NCBI GenBank assembly: GCA_963281255.1
Contig: OY725496.1
Location: forward strand, 2,976,001-3,040,000
DNA length: 64,000 nucleotides
Direction: 5' to 3'
Origin: Aphrocallistes beatrix
Lineage: Eukaryota > Porifera > Hexactinellida > Sceptrulophora > Aphrocallistidae
The translations under genes were made by a program, and so were the position numbers. Numbering within the stretch: the stretch's first letter is position 1; the number at the start of each line of letters is the position of its first letter. The notes below the pieces were generated by a model. That model was not told where the DNA came from, did no database searches, and was given only the letters and a program-made list of their open reading frames with translations. Of this stretch, positions 48,301 through 56,947 are shown one piece after another.

Positions 48301-51300
48301 CAATAATACAATTTCTTGCAATTATTTGGGGTCATACATCATATTGACCTGACTATATACTTTAATTGGATCCACCAAAAAACCCAAAATGGTCACATGG
48401 ATCAACAACTTGGAAAATTGTGGCTTTTTGCAGTTTTAGTAATATACAATTAATTTCAAAATCTTTGCTTAAAAGCTTTATTATAATTCTTAAATTGGGT
48501 CCTTAATATAGGCCTCTAAACTAGACAATCTCGTTTCACGATTTAGTTAAACTACAGGTTGAAGATCGAGGACCTGTTATTAGAAAATTTGTTTCTGTAC
48601 TAAATATTCTCATTAATCGGTATTAGTTTGGTTTGTATGTACCGAGTGTTCAATAAGTTCCATGAAAAGGATAAAATGATATTTCCTGAATTAGTATCAA
48701 ACTACCCTATCAATATGTTTTTTGTGGATTTTGAGACAAAAGTCCTATTCCCAGTTATGTTGATATAGTCATATTATAGGCAAAGTTATGCGTTATACCC
48801 CAGTTGCTGATACATCTTTAATAGTTTTTTAATTAATAACAGGATGAATTGACTGACAAGATTGATGTGATTTGTGAGAACTGTCTATACAACCTCATAC
48901 TCAAGCCTCTATATGAACATCTCATTAAAGAGATCAGAGACTATCTCAATAAGTAAGTTCCAAGATCTGTAAACTGTAAGAAACAAATGTTTTCAAAACA
49001 GCCAAATCAAAATATGGTGATCTAGTAGTTAAATTAACCCTGAGTCATCAGATAATTAGTACTCTCGTATTCTGAAAAATAACTTAATAGGAATTTCATA
49101 GACAGAAATAAAAAATGTCGGTCGACAGACCGATAGTGCAGCTCCATTAAGTGACTCGTAAGGCATCTGCTTAATATCCTTAATTGAGTTTTAAAGATTT
49201 TTAAAAAATTTCAGCCAATCAAATTTCAAGTTTAGAGTGTGTTTCTAACTTGTTTATGTGCATTGAGTAAAATGTAATCCCAATTGGTCAATAAAATTAA
49301 AGCCAACTGTAATATTAAAACACTGCAATTGCATTGGTCAGCGCAGAGATATATTTTATCAACATTTTTTCATTTCAGCCTATCAAATTTCAAGTTTAGA
49401 GTGTGTTTCTAACTTGTTTATGTGCATTGAGTCTATTAAATTTTGCAGTTAGATTAAAACCCTGAAATTTTATTGGTCACCACATTTGTCACATTTTGAG
49501 GCAAGGTGTGAAAATATGAATAATCCTTACATTAGGCTAGAGAGTGACTTGTATATGTTCATTGAGTTACGTTTAATCCCTATTAATCAACAATATCAAA
49601 GCCAACTGTAATGTTAAATCCCTGGATTCTGATTGGCTAATACATGTTGACACCTTTTGTGGTAAGGTGTGAAATTTTTTCAGAATTTGAACCCAGGTTC
49701 AAATCTCCACCTTATAAGGAATCTATGGTCCAAATTTGGTGCAATTTGGTCCCATCAAATTTCCAGGAGCGAGCAGACGGACGTCGCACGCCGATCATGA
49801 CATAAGGCATCTATACTAAGAGCTGCACTAAAAATTATATTTTCAAAATTGAGGCTGTATCAAAAATAAAATGAAGATCCCTGGTATTGTTAGCGGAAAT
49901 TTATACTTGGTATTTTTTTAGGAATCAAGATTTAGAGAAGATAGCTAATAATTTTGCTAAAGGATTGAACAGGTCACCTTTGCACTTTGGAATCAGGGTA
50001 AGTTACTAAACAGTGCTATCTCAATGAGTCTATTATAAGACACTCTATATCGGGATAGAGGCTGGCCTTGGTAGACTGAGCATATAATATTTCTTTTTGG
50101 GTTTTTTAAAATATCAGCGTCCAATACTATTCACCGGTATCCGCCTGTCAATATTTTATTCAAATCACGTCAAATCATAAATTAAATAATCTTTTCAATA
50201 CTAAATTTGGACCACATTGCGATGTCATCATGTCGTTGCTATGGGCCAAAAATGGGCTGGATTCATTATTTTTTTAGCAAATCCTTTTCTTTAACTTTAG
50301 AAGTTTCTCACATGGATCTAGATTATAGAAGAGTTTAGACTATAATCTACCTGTTTTAAGTGCGCGTTTATCCACCTTCGACTATATCTTGCTCATCCAG
50401 TGTAATTCAAGGCTCAATTCCTTCCTCAACGCATGTTTTGCTACGACACCCCATACTATTTGATTGTGAAATCTAGCAGACATATACAGTTGTTTTTAAT
50501 GACTCCCATAATTTTGTTAAGTATACGAAGTCTAGCAAAATATTAATTTGCTTATTTCTCAATTTTGTCTTCTTTCCATGGCTAAGGTCACTAGGTATCA
50601 CTATTTTTTTTCAAATTTCAAGAGGAATGTTGCGTGATATGCAAAAATTAACAACCTCGACAGTGTCGAGAAGTATCCCTAAACTTCATGATCGTTACAT
50701 GGTCGTTATTTTTTTTTACAATCAACTCTCTTCAATACAAACACTGAAGACTCACTGAATTTATCAGTATTATTTTGCAACTCATACTAACCGGAGTAAT
50801 TTGATGTACCTTCGTACGTAGGAGTTAAAAAGTGTACTCTTGATTCTGAGTCACGTATTATCCATGTTAATACTAACGAGAGTGTACTTTACGTTTGCTA
50901 GTATTTTTTCCATTATTTGTTTAAATTTTACAATACTTACGGTATATTTTATCCTCTTTCTGGCCAATTTGTTTCACCTTCAGTCCTTCTATAACCCAGT
51001 TTGAGAAAGTTTCATTCTGTCCTATAGTATAGTACATTGATTATCTCGGCTATTTTTTGAACATGTATTTGGGATGCATTTTGTAGGTAAATGTCTTTGG
51101 ATTTTCAAATCCTAATATTATTAAGTGCTATTGTAATGGAGACAAATTAAAAAATCTGGGGTCCATACCATAAATATGAACATTCCACTCGCCCTCCTAG
51201 ATCTTGTGCATTACTGCCACCAAAATAGAAGTATAAGATAATTAAAACAGGTAGATTATACTCTAAAGTCTTCTAGAACCAGGTGGAAACTTTAGGAAGT

Positions 51301-54300
51301 TATAGAAAAGGATTTGATAAATAAGAATGAATCCAGGCCACTTTTCGCCCATAGCAACGAAGATCGGAATGTGACAGATTTAATTGATGGAAATTGAACG
51401 CTGAGTCCGAATTTAGCATTGAAAAGTTGATTTGACGTGATTCGCTTAAAATATTGACAGGGAATACCGGCGGATACTATCGGGCGCTGATGCCAAAACC
51501 CACAAACATTTTCCCCAAAATGCATTTAAGAGGATTTGGGCTGTTTTATTCTAAGAAAAATTCGCTTCCAATGATATCAAATGCTTTAAACCATTTTTTC
51601 CATGTATGGCTTATTTTGGAGCTTCAACGCCCCAACTAATAGTGAAATACCAGATATTAATTAATCGCTGAGATATGGAAAATGTATCATTTTGCATTTA
51701 TATTAATTTAAGTTAAAATACGTATATGATATGTTATTACTTTGAAATACTTGTATGATCAACGTCACAGCGTATTGTACGGAAGCCTGATTTGATTTTT
51801 AGTGTGTTCCTAGAATATTATATTGGATCTATGTTCCAAGATGATAGCATACTTGTCAACCGTCCCGTTGTTTTCACTCTTCTATTGAGCTACTTTTGTG
51901 TCCCGTTTTGCATGAAATTTCAAAAGTCTGTCAAGAAATTGATCGAATTCAAATATCAATGGAAATTTATTTTTTAGTATAGTTTGCTCCTAATACACAT
52001 TTATGCAATGCAAATTTCAGGTTATTCAAATATAAATGAATTTATATTCTATTTACATCACAAAAGAGAGAGACTAAACCACTGCAATCTTGCATAATCA
52101 CAAGCAGTATGTTGATAAATTAGACATTGAAGAGTTAGTGGATGAATGGCGATCAGTATCTACTATACGACAGAATGCTGTAGTTCCATTAGATGAATTT
52201 ACAAAGATTAATCACATTTATTGATCATTTCATATATTTTTTGGACTCATTGGTTTGTGTTCATATATTAAAGTCAAAAATATGGGCGGGCATTGCCAAC
52301 GCATAATGGCAACTTTTACGCCTATGGTTTAGTATGACCTTAGCAAAAAACTCAAATAGTTTTCATTCAAACTTGTGATGAAAAGAATTATGGCTGGCCA
52401 GCCAGACACCAACACTCATTTAAAGGATGTACAACTTAATAGTAGTATTATATTGAATCATAAATCCAACATAAAAGTATTTAAAGCACACTAAAAATAT
52501 CGTCGACAGATTGATAGCAGCTCCATTAAAACATTAACCAGAGGTGTAAAAATATGTATATCACTACTTTTCCCAGGAATGTTGAATTGAAAGTGAATTG
52601 AAATTGAAAATGAAAGTGGGGTCTTTTCTATTTATACCTTGGACCCCAAGTAATCTTAGGGATATACACTCCCTCACCAATGTATTCGCACACTTTAACA
52701 TTTACTCAGTAACAGATATCAGTCCTCGACAAAATCAAAATATGCTGGTGGCTATCTTAACCACCATTTTACTTTTTCTGGTGGCTTAGTTATCCACCAC
52801 GCTCAGAAATTTGGTGGTTTATCGTTAAATTTTGGTGGCTATCGCCACCAAACCATCAGATTTGTCGAACACTGCAGATATACTAAATTAGGCTTCAAAT
52901 TCGTTCTTCACATTCAAATTAATCACCTTGTATGCTTTCAACTGAATTATTTCTGACAGTTAATTTCGACAATCTATTATTATTATTACAATTAGCTACA
53001 TAGTTGCAGTCCTCATATATCAACTGGCATGGATGAAATCGAGATATTCCTGCTTGTGCTAGTCGCTCCAGTTGTCCTCTCTATTAGAAACACCCTCCTC
53101 ACTTACAAGAGAATAGTGGGTGACCTATCTCTAACCTGGAACATCATGGATGGAATATTTCTCATTTTCCCTCCTCTACTTACCTTTACCCTCCTCTCAG
53201 ATTTCGTTTTCCCTATAACCATTCTATTAATTCTATTATTTATACTCCTATTCTTCAGTATTGCCTCCTTTGATAAAGCTGATTGGAAGAGCTTTTTGAG
53301 AGTGTCTCTCTACTCTACAAGTAACAAGTTCTTCCTGACCAACTTCCGCTCCTATATCAACGCTCTATCCTGCATTAGCATTCTGGCTGTCGACTTCTCC
53401 ATATTCCCCGTACGCTTCCACAAGAGCGAGCTGTTTGGGGTCGGTCTAATGGACATCGGCGTAGGTAGTTATATCGGGATGAGTGCCCTTGTGTCACCTT
53501 GTGTGCTACGACCTGTCGAGTTCAGAGGTAGGCCTATCTCCCAGCGACTAGTGGAAACACTCTGGTCTTGTTCTCTCATACTTCTTGTGGGTGTCGGGCG
53601 TTTGATGCTTCTCTGGCTTTTTTCTTACCACCAGCCTGTCACAGAGTATGGGGTACATTGGAACTTCTTTCTCACTATTGCAGTGGTGCGTTTGGTAGCT
53701 TTCTGTGTGACATCCCTGGTTCCTTCTCGCCTATATCCAACGCTTTTTATTTGGACTCTCCCAATAATCCTTCTCTACCAATGGGATCTCAATCACGGGC
53801 TAATTCTGTACATTCAAAATGGCAGATTCGGACCCTGTGATAACTGTTCTGATACTAGGGATGGATTTATCAATGCTAACAGGGAGGGGATCCTCTCTAG
53901 TATTGGATTCTCCTGGATATATCTCGCTAGCATATCAGTGGGATACTTGATTCACTACGGCTTTTCCAATTCGTTCCAAGCTGTAAAGAAGCTAGGTCTG
54001 CTCTCCATACTCGCCCTTCTCCTCTGGGTAGCTACCTGGCTCAGTCAGGAGTTCGTCCAGCCGATATCCAGATGCGCTGCCAATCTCTCTTACTGCCTCT
54101 GGACTCTAGCCACTCAGCTCTCCTTCCTCGCCATATTCCTCCTGGTAGATTTACTCACAGCTTTCTTGCTTCATTCACCTCTGCTAAGAAAGCAGCTTTC
54201 CACGAAAAACGCTGACATCAGTAAAATTCTCAACAAATTGCAGCCTTTAGTACTCCGAGCAATAAACAGGTTTCAGCTGCTCTATTTCCTTTCTTCCAAC

Positions 54301-54442
54301 TTACTGACTGGATTAGTTAACGTTCTCATCAGAGACGAACCTGTTTGGAAGAGCGTTGCCTTCCTCATCCTCTCCATCTACCAACTCGTTCTTATAGCTG
54401 CTGCAGTCTCTATGGAGAATAGATACTACACAGAGACATAGG

Positions 54443-54476
<34 letters not shown>

Positions 54477-56947
54477 AAGATATCATTTTGAAAGAGATTT
54501 GTTATTAAATAAATGTTTGTAAGTTAATTCTTACGTTTTTACTAGGAATTTAACTATTTATGGATTCTGCTCGTATATAAACAATATTTTTGCATTCATA
54601 TCCTAGGCTAATCTGATTCCACCGGATGAGGCAACCACAAAAGAGATGTCGAACATTCTACTAAAGCTCTCAGACGTTTTTTCACCTCTCCTCAAATTGG
54701 AGTTATTGCTGGATGCTGTTAAGCTCGTGTACAAATCAGTAAGTTACTCCTAGCTACACCTATAAATTATACAATCACTAACATGGGAATACGTCACACC
54801 ATAGCATTCTCTCAGGCTATCATTCCATGTTGGCCGGAAATGCTTACTCTTTATGGATGATGACGTCATTATCACATTTTATTTATTCTGAATTTAACCT
54901 ATTTATCTATGGTGCGGAGTATCTGCCATCCGCGCAGCGATAGCGTGTACGAAGCGCGCTTGCCATTCAAATAATTCTCATCGGGACAACCCATCAGTTC
55001 ATGGATTTACATCTTCAGTAAACAACGACGCCTGGTTTCCGCCATCATAACCTTTTCACACGTATACGTACTATTAACGCTTTTTGTTTAGAATTATTAA
55101 TTAATGATCAATAATAATAATAATAATAATAATTAAGTACGTACAGTAACCAGAGAGACATAAGTTAAATCTTCATAATCGATAGTCTAATCAATAAGGG
55201 AAAGCTTCAATGAGACAGCTCTCTGCAGCTCCAACAGCTCCTCACCATCCATATCTTCTATTAAGATGGAGACTGCTCTGAAGAGGTTGGAAGGTTCCAA
55301 TCTCTCTACTTTCTTTTTTTCCTCCAAAAGAGACTCAATAGGTTGCCCATCCAAGTACTTGACCCTGGGGAGAATCTCGCATACCTGCGCTGCATAATTG
55401 ACTGTGTCATTAGAAGTGCATGGGTTATCCGATATCCATATGCTACGAAGGTTCTTCAAATGACTCAATTTGTTTAACTCTTGGATGTCCTCTATTTTGT
55501 TGTTGCGTAGATACAGCTCTCTTAATCTCACGCACTGTGACAGTGGAGTGAGGTCGGAAATGCAGTTAGTTGTTAAGATGAGAACTCTCAGGGCAGGAAA
55601 TTCCCTCAGGATGGACACGTCTGTGAGGTTACATCCCCAGCAGTTCAGAGCTTTGAGCGAGTCCATACGGTTACATCGACTCCGCTTCAAGATGAGATCA
55701 CTTGTTAGCTTACAGCCAATTCCCATCTCCAAAGATGTAGTCATGTACACCACAAAAATCTAATAGTTGTGATATCTCATAAACTTAATATATCTCGATT
55801 AATATATAGAAATCTACCAAATTGTTTAACTTTAACTGCCCCTAGCCATTGCAACCTCGATCCAAGTGTGATAATCAATTGTGTGAAAAGAGAATACAAC
55901 GTGTTTTACATTCACAGCTTGCGAACAATTCATATGTCGCACTTTGAGTATATCACAATCCGGATTAAACCCAGTTTAACCCAGTTAAACACGGTTTAAA
56001 CCGGGTTTAGTCCAGTGGGCTGGGATAAACCTATTTAACCCGGGTTAAACTCCAACCCTGTAAGTGCAACATTTGGGAATTACACCTTCGAAAAGATGAA
56101 TATTTGAATCTTTGAAAGCTACACTCGAATTTAGTTTGCAAATAACATAGTATTGTAAAAATATAGTAACCCGCGAATGTGATCTTCCGAATCTACATCA
56201 TCTAAAATCATGTTTAAAATATTTTTGATATTTTACTTAGTGGACTTATTATAAGCAAAAATATTTAGGTTTTTAACTTTTTATACATGTATATAAATAA
56301 TATTATACTGAAATTTTTTAGTCCGTCAAATAGATGTTTTAATACATTTTGCTGTGTAGATCAGAGATGAGAAACACCCTGGAAAAACTGACCTCTCCCT
56401 TGGAGCAGACGGTAAGTCACGCTATAAACATTTTAAAAACTAATGTCAGCCTTTACTAAACAGTGTGAAAAATATGAATACGTAATAATATTACGTGCGA
56501 CAGGACATACGTATTACGTATGTCCTTACTTGACGTCCCCAAAATCACGAAAATAATTACTTATAGTAGCTTCACATCTACAGTATAAGTGTATATTACA
56601 TCCCGAATTCAATAGAAATCGGATTGTTAGATTCCGTAGGATTGCGATGCGTCATAGGAACGTAGTGACTGTGCATGCCATAAGAACAGTGCTGCTCGAA
56701 GAATTTTTTAAATGACTTTACTATTTTTTGCACTGTAGATTTCCTCCCCATCTTTATCTACACCCTGGTTCACACCGAAATGAAAGAGATAGAAGTGGAA
56801 TTTCTCTACACTTGGAACCTATTAGATCAGACTCTGTTGTCGGGAGAGGGGGGATACTACCTCACTACTCTCTGCACTGCTAGTCAGTCTTGTCTTAATC
56901 TTCTAATATCTCTGTGGAGACCTATTCACTGGGGAGATCCCACCTAA
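36388..56947 (+). CDS. RIN-family Rab5 exchange factor (SH2, Pro-rich, VPS9), 17 exons assembled, 5' end not found
   Basis: RIN proteins are Ras effectors and GDP/GTP exchange factors for Rab5-type GTPases on early endosomes. Exons were chosen by GT-AG sites plus continuous phase: 36388-36446, 37708-37733, 38468-38567, 38650-38705, 38965-39073, 39238-39313, 41356-41429, 41497-43541 (or 43550), 44028-44115, 44430-44487, 44915-45026, 45435-45554, 48843-48952, 49922-49997, 54607-54738, 56360-56411, 56739-56947 (TAA). The sum is about 1166 codons in one phase with no stop. The first listed exon needs two bases from an earlier one that I could not find. Order: acidic stretch ESDDDDIYEVLENE, SH2, proline-rich region, RIN-homology segment, VPS9. 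No Ras-association domain follows VPS9, unlike vertebrate RINs. Exons 44028 and 44430 are the least certain. PIG-W and CFAP410 lie in its introns. Confidence 0.8.
36486..36822. mobile_element. hAT-type MITE (337 bp), exact 8-bp duplication, in RIN intron
   Basis: CAGTGGCGGCGCTAG and CTAGCGCCGCAACTG ends are flanked by ATGTTTAT at 36478-36485 and 36823-36830. Inside, the phrase atcaaatttcga(a)taatcaccattg is repeated three times in tandem (about 36648-36733), and gatggggct is repeated on both strands. It lies only 40 bp past the donor of the first visible RIN exon. Confidence 0.92.
38468..39313 (+). CDS. RIN-like gene: four exons encoding the SH2 domain
   Basis: Exons 38468-38567, 38650-38705, 38965-39073 and 39238-39313 together encode a SH2 domain. 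Its start is NPTIWLMNNVNREE (the Trp at the usual entry), the phosphotyrosine-pocket strand is GQFIVRNSSQEDTFALSIRV (Arg as in FLVR), and the end has NLFFPTLPSLLAHFCSY (the FxSLxxLVxHY region). The phrase ...RVPQLNKPVNHYLL resembles RIN SH2 domains more than Src-type ones. The second exon uses the downstream AG of tacaggtag: the upstream AG would bring a stop into frame. The pocket Arg is conserved, so ligand binding is plausible. Confidence 0.8.
39500..39590 (+). promoter_or_regulatory. Palindromic GGGGTC-TATAAATAG-GACCCC cassette, copy 2
   Basis: Reads ggggtcaaaggtataaatag followed by aaatgacccc, then repeated 'tttcacttt' phrases. The same arrangement with the same (C/A)TTTC-rich right flank occurs on the minus strand at 52560-52660. 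It lies within a RIN intron and in the same sense as the gene. Confidence 0.45.
39836..40604. mobile_element. IS630/Tc1-type fold-back element (769 bp), in RIN intron
   Basis: CAGGGTGGCTCATAAGTTCT and its complement are flanked by TA at 39834-39835 and 40605-40606. The inner sequence is shared with 23778-24549 through the whole length. No transposase frame is present. Confidence 0.9.
41356..43550 (+). CDS. RIN-like gene: linker exon and large proline-rich exon
   Basis: Exon 41356-41429 (PCLLKPPKVKRPEKC) joins in phase to the large exon from 41497 (AYSPDPDFGSG...). The large exon stays open for about 680 codons. Either donor TGG|gtgaat (43541) or GTG|gtatga (43550) keeps phase; reading on reaches a TGA at once, which would give a short SH2-only isoform. 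It is rich in Pro, Ser and Arg with SH3-type motifs (PPPPPPPTRR, LPPPRPSD, PPLLPKPR) and Tyr motifs (DDYLDMEP, SPTYVNV, YASIEYDTP) suited to SH2 binding. No folded domain is seen. GC content is clearly higher than in the introns. Confidence 0.8.
44028..45554 (+). CDS. RIN-like gene: exons of the RIN-homology segment
   Basis: Four exons (44028-44115, 44430-44487, 44915-45026, 45435-45554) keep one phase. Notable residues: NLNLEEYKKVALSK, KYKKSRTPSRRVAMYIYR, and VRRFIDGVKKHLMTAKIDV, the latter like the helical region before VPS9 in RIN proteins. The acceptor of the last exon follows a Tc1-like half-element by about 30 bp. Confidence 0.65.
45045..45185 (-). repeat. Helitron-like remnant, subfamily A, reverse, 5' region
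   Basis: It contains ataattccatgatgagtcga, the family's gccatagccaaaagactccc, and the end cttctttaatcaattcg next to (TA)n. The 3' half is absent. Confidence 0.6.
45197..45405. repeat. Left half of a Tc1-like palindromic MITE
   Basis: CACTGCCTGAACAAAAGTAT after TA matches the complete copy at 47261-47717 up to its centre. The right half is missing, and the RIN exon at 45435 follows just behind. Confidence 0.75.
45590..45675 (-). repeat. Helitron-like 3' tail remnant
   Basis: A reversed, diverged tail (agcacgcttcgtttgctag, then gctgcgcggcttgcg) lies beside a (TA)n tract just after a RIN exon. Similar isolated tails are at about 38215-38270 (reverse) and 37580-37640. Confidence 0.45.
46547..47100 (+). 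pseudogene. CXC-domain protein remnant of the long-repeat transposon
   Basis: A frame at 46906-47178 encodes LLKMIYCNCSTGCSSLRYSC, then SQACGRCQENNC: a TSO1/tesmin-like cysteine pattern (CxCxxxCxxxxxxC...CxxCxxxxC) that I know from the C-termini of many transposon-linked hypothetical proteins of invertebrates. The frame is cut by the Tigger-like MITE at 47130. A minus-strand frame at 46547-46801 is unassigned. The rest of the gene is deleted. Confidence 0.5.
47130..47805. mobile_element. Tigger-like MITE split by a Tc1-like MITE
   Basis: CAGTCAACTCCGCTTAAG and its complement-type end attaagcggagtcgagtg are flanked by TA (47128-47129, 47806-47807). The two halves are separated by the Tc1-like MITE at 47261-47717. 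Confidence 0.8.
47261..47717. mobile_element. Tc1-like palindromic MITE (457 bp)
   Basis: CACTGCCTGAACAAAAGTAT and its complement, TA on both sides (47259-47260, 47718-47719), nearly complete palindrome with centre near 47490. Youngest of a three-level nest. Confidence 0.9.
48843..56947 (+). CDS. RIN-like gene: exons encoding the VPS9 domain and C-terminus
   Basis: Exons 48843-48952, 49922-49997, 54607-54738, 56360-56411 and 56739-56947. VPS9 landmarks: NLILKPLYEHLIKEI, SPLLKLELLLDAVKLVY, SLGADDFLPIFIYTLVH and GEGGYYLTTLCTA. The catalytic Asp (in ADDFLP) and the Tyr/Thr pair (YYLTTL) that contact Rab5-type GTPases are present, so exchange activity is expected. The stop TAA is at 56945-56947. 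An AATAAA at 57327-57332 is a candidate poly(A) signal, giving a 3' UTR of about 400 bases. Confidence 0.88.
49120..49830. repeat. Imperfect tandem repeats of about 163 bp with inverted outer ends
   Basis: The phrase atcaaatttcaagtttagag with gtgtttctaacttgtttatg occurs at about 49220 and 49383, with a third diverged unit near 49540. Outer phrases gtgcagctcc...aaggcatct and agatgcc-type complement at the right (aaggcatct...gagctgcac) face each other. Part of an unclassified transposon; a similar gcagctccattaa phrase is at 52515. Confidence 0.6.
50112..51492. mobile_element. Non-autonomous DNA element with about 260-bp inverted repeats
   Basis: Left arm 50112-50365 and right arm about 51240-51492 are complementary (gcgtccaatactattcaccg / cggatactatcgggcgctg, and caggtagattata). 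The middle is not coding. It occupies part of the RIN intron upstream of PIG-W. Confidence 0.7.
52560..52660 (-). promoter_or_regulatory. Palindromic GGGGTC-TATAAATAG-GACCCC cassette, copy 3
   Basis: On the minus strand: ggggtccaaggtataaatag followed by aaaagacccc and a run of ttcatttt/ttcaatttc phrases as in copy 2. It lies 370 bp upstream of PIG-W but points away from it, so I regard it as transposon-derived rather than the PIG-W promoter. Confidence 0.45.
52664..52985. repeat. Degraded Tc1-like MITE half with a GGTGG-repeat insert
   Basis: The left end tacactccctcaccaatgta and the later ttcaaattcgttcttcacatt match the palindromic MITE at 45197. Between them is a compact stretch repeating ggtgg/ccacc on both strands (about 52745-52855). 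It ends about 40 bp before the PIG-W start. Confidence 0.5.
53029..54441 (+). CDS. PIGW: PIG-W / GWT1 GPI-anchor inositol acyltransferase
   Basis: PIG-W acylates the inositol of glucosaminyl-phosphatidylinositol in the ER, an early step of GPI-anchor synthesis. The 470-aa product is a multi-pass membrane protein with about a dozen hydrophobic segments, the usual family size being near 500. Family landmarks: LMDIGVGSYIGMSALVSP (about 140-158), WNFFLTIAVVR, QWDLNHGLILYI, NREGILSSIGFSWIYL (about 283-300, the conserved NREGI motif), and SRCAANLSYCLWTLA (about 347). The N-terminus is short compared with mammals; the ATG chosen is the first in frame. The gene is one exon, free of stops, and lies entirely in a RIN intron on the same strand. 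Confidence 0.92.
   Translation: MDEIEIFLLVLVAPVVLSIRNTLLTYKRIVGDLSLTWNIMDGIFLIFPPLLTFTLLSDFVFPITILLILLFILLFFSIASFDKADWKSFLRVSLYSTSNKFFLTNFRSYINALSCISILAVDFSIFPVRFHKSELFGVGLMDIGVGSYIGMSALVSPCVLRPVEFRGRPISQRLVETLWSCSLILLVGVGRLMLLWLFSYHQPVTEYGVHWNFFLTIAVVRLVAFCVTSLVPSRLYPTLFIWTLPIILLYQWDLNHGLILYIQNGRFGPCDNCSDTRDGFINANREGILSSIGFSWIYLASISVGYLIHYGFSNSFQAVKKLGLLSILALLLWVATWLSQEFVQPISRCAANLSYCLWTLATQLSFLAIFLLVDLLTAFLLHSPLLRKQLSTKNADISKILNKLQPLVLRAINRFQLLYFLSSNLLTGLVNVLIRDEPVWKSVAFLILSIYQLVLIAAAVSMENRYYTET
54442..54477 (+). repeat. (GTT)n microsatellite directly after PIG-W stop
   Basis: About eleven GTT units start directly at the end of the coding sequence, so they lie in the PIG-W 3' UTR. Confidence 0.9.
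54508..54513 (+). terminator. Poly(A) signal AATAAA of PIG-W
   Basis: An AATAAA hexamer lies about 67 bases after the PIG-W stop, followed by a GT-rich stretch (tgtttgtaag). It would end PIG-W before the next RIN exon at 54607. It could also trap RIN transcripts. Confidence 0.6.
54850..54962 (+). repeat. Helitron-like remnant with CRE palindrome and tail
   Basis: ggatgatgacgtcattatcac and, further on, ccgcgcagcgatagcgtgtacg with gcgcgcttg. The middle of the element is missing. It lies in the RIN intron that also holds CFAP410. Confidence 0.5.
55187..55753 (-). CDS. CFAP410: CFAP410 (C21orf2) ciliary LRR protein, compact form
   Basis: CFAP410 acts at the base of cilia with NEK1 and SPATA7 in ciliogenesis. 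The 188-aa product has the family N-terminus (KLTSDLILKRSRCNRMDSLK, then ALNCWGCNLTDVSI), leucine-rich repeats (LRVLILTTNCISDLTPL, LRELYLRNNKIEDI, LRSIWISDNPC), the LRR cap VCEILPRVKYLDGQPI, and a C-terminal helical segment (FRAVSILIEDMDGEELLELQ) like the family's oligomerising end. The linker between LRR cap and helix is only about 20 residues, whereas the human protein (256 aa) has about 80. One exon, on the opposite strand inside a RIN intron. A second ATG nine codons in is an equally possible start. Confidence 0.88.
   Translation of the reverse strand: MVYMTTSLEMGIGCKLTSDLILKRSRCNRMDSLKALNCWGCNLTDVSILREFPALRVLILTTNCISDLTPLSQCVRLRELYLRNNKIEDIQELNKLSHLKNLRSIWISDNPCTSNDTVNYAAQVCEILPRVKYLDGQPIESLLEEKKKVERLEPSNLFRAVSILIEDMDGEELLELQRAVSLKLSLID
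55962..56060. repeat. GTTTAAACC-rich hAT-like MITE remnant
   Basis: Repeated phrases on both strands (aaacccagtttaacccagtt, ggtttaaaccgggttta, aacccgggttaaac) end in ccaaccctg, which is the hAT-type terminus also used at 8747-9581. The left end has not been identified. Confidence 0.4.

Larger units (their letters stand above)
45990..48355. mobile_element. DNA transposon with about 450-bp inverted repeats, internally deleted
   Basis: Left arm about 45990-46470 and right arm about 47895-48355 are complementary nearly base for base (gcaagaaattgttttattgc-type, gttgaccccggactataca, ctcggctatgcttgctgagt). Outer ends are near tagtcgggtcaa and ttgacctgacta; exact ends are uncertain. Inside are decayed coding pieces and two nested MITEs (47130-47805 containing 47261-47717). 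It occupies the RIN intron between exons 45435 and 48843. Superfamily unknown; long inverted repeats with a CXC-type protein remnant are the only clues. Confidence 0.75.

Noticed and set aside
49700-49725. Sequence resembling a tRNA B box (ggttcaaatctcc)
   Set aside because: No A box at the right distance and no cloverleaf could be drawn; it belongs to a transposon-like repeat.
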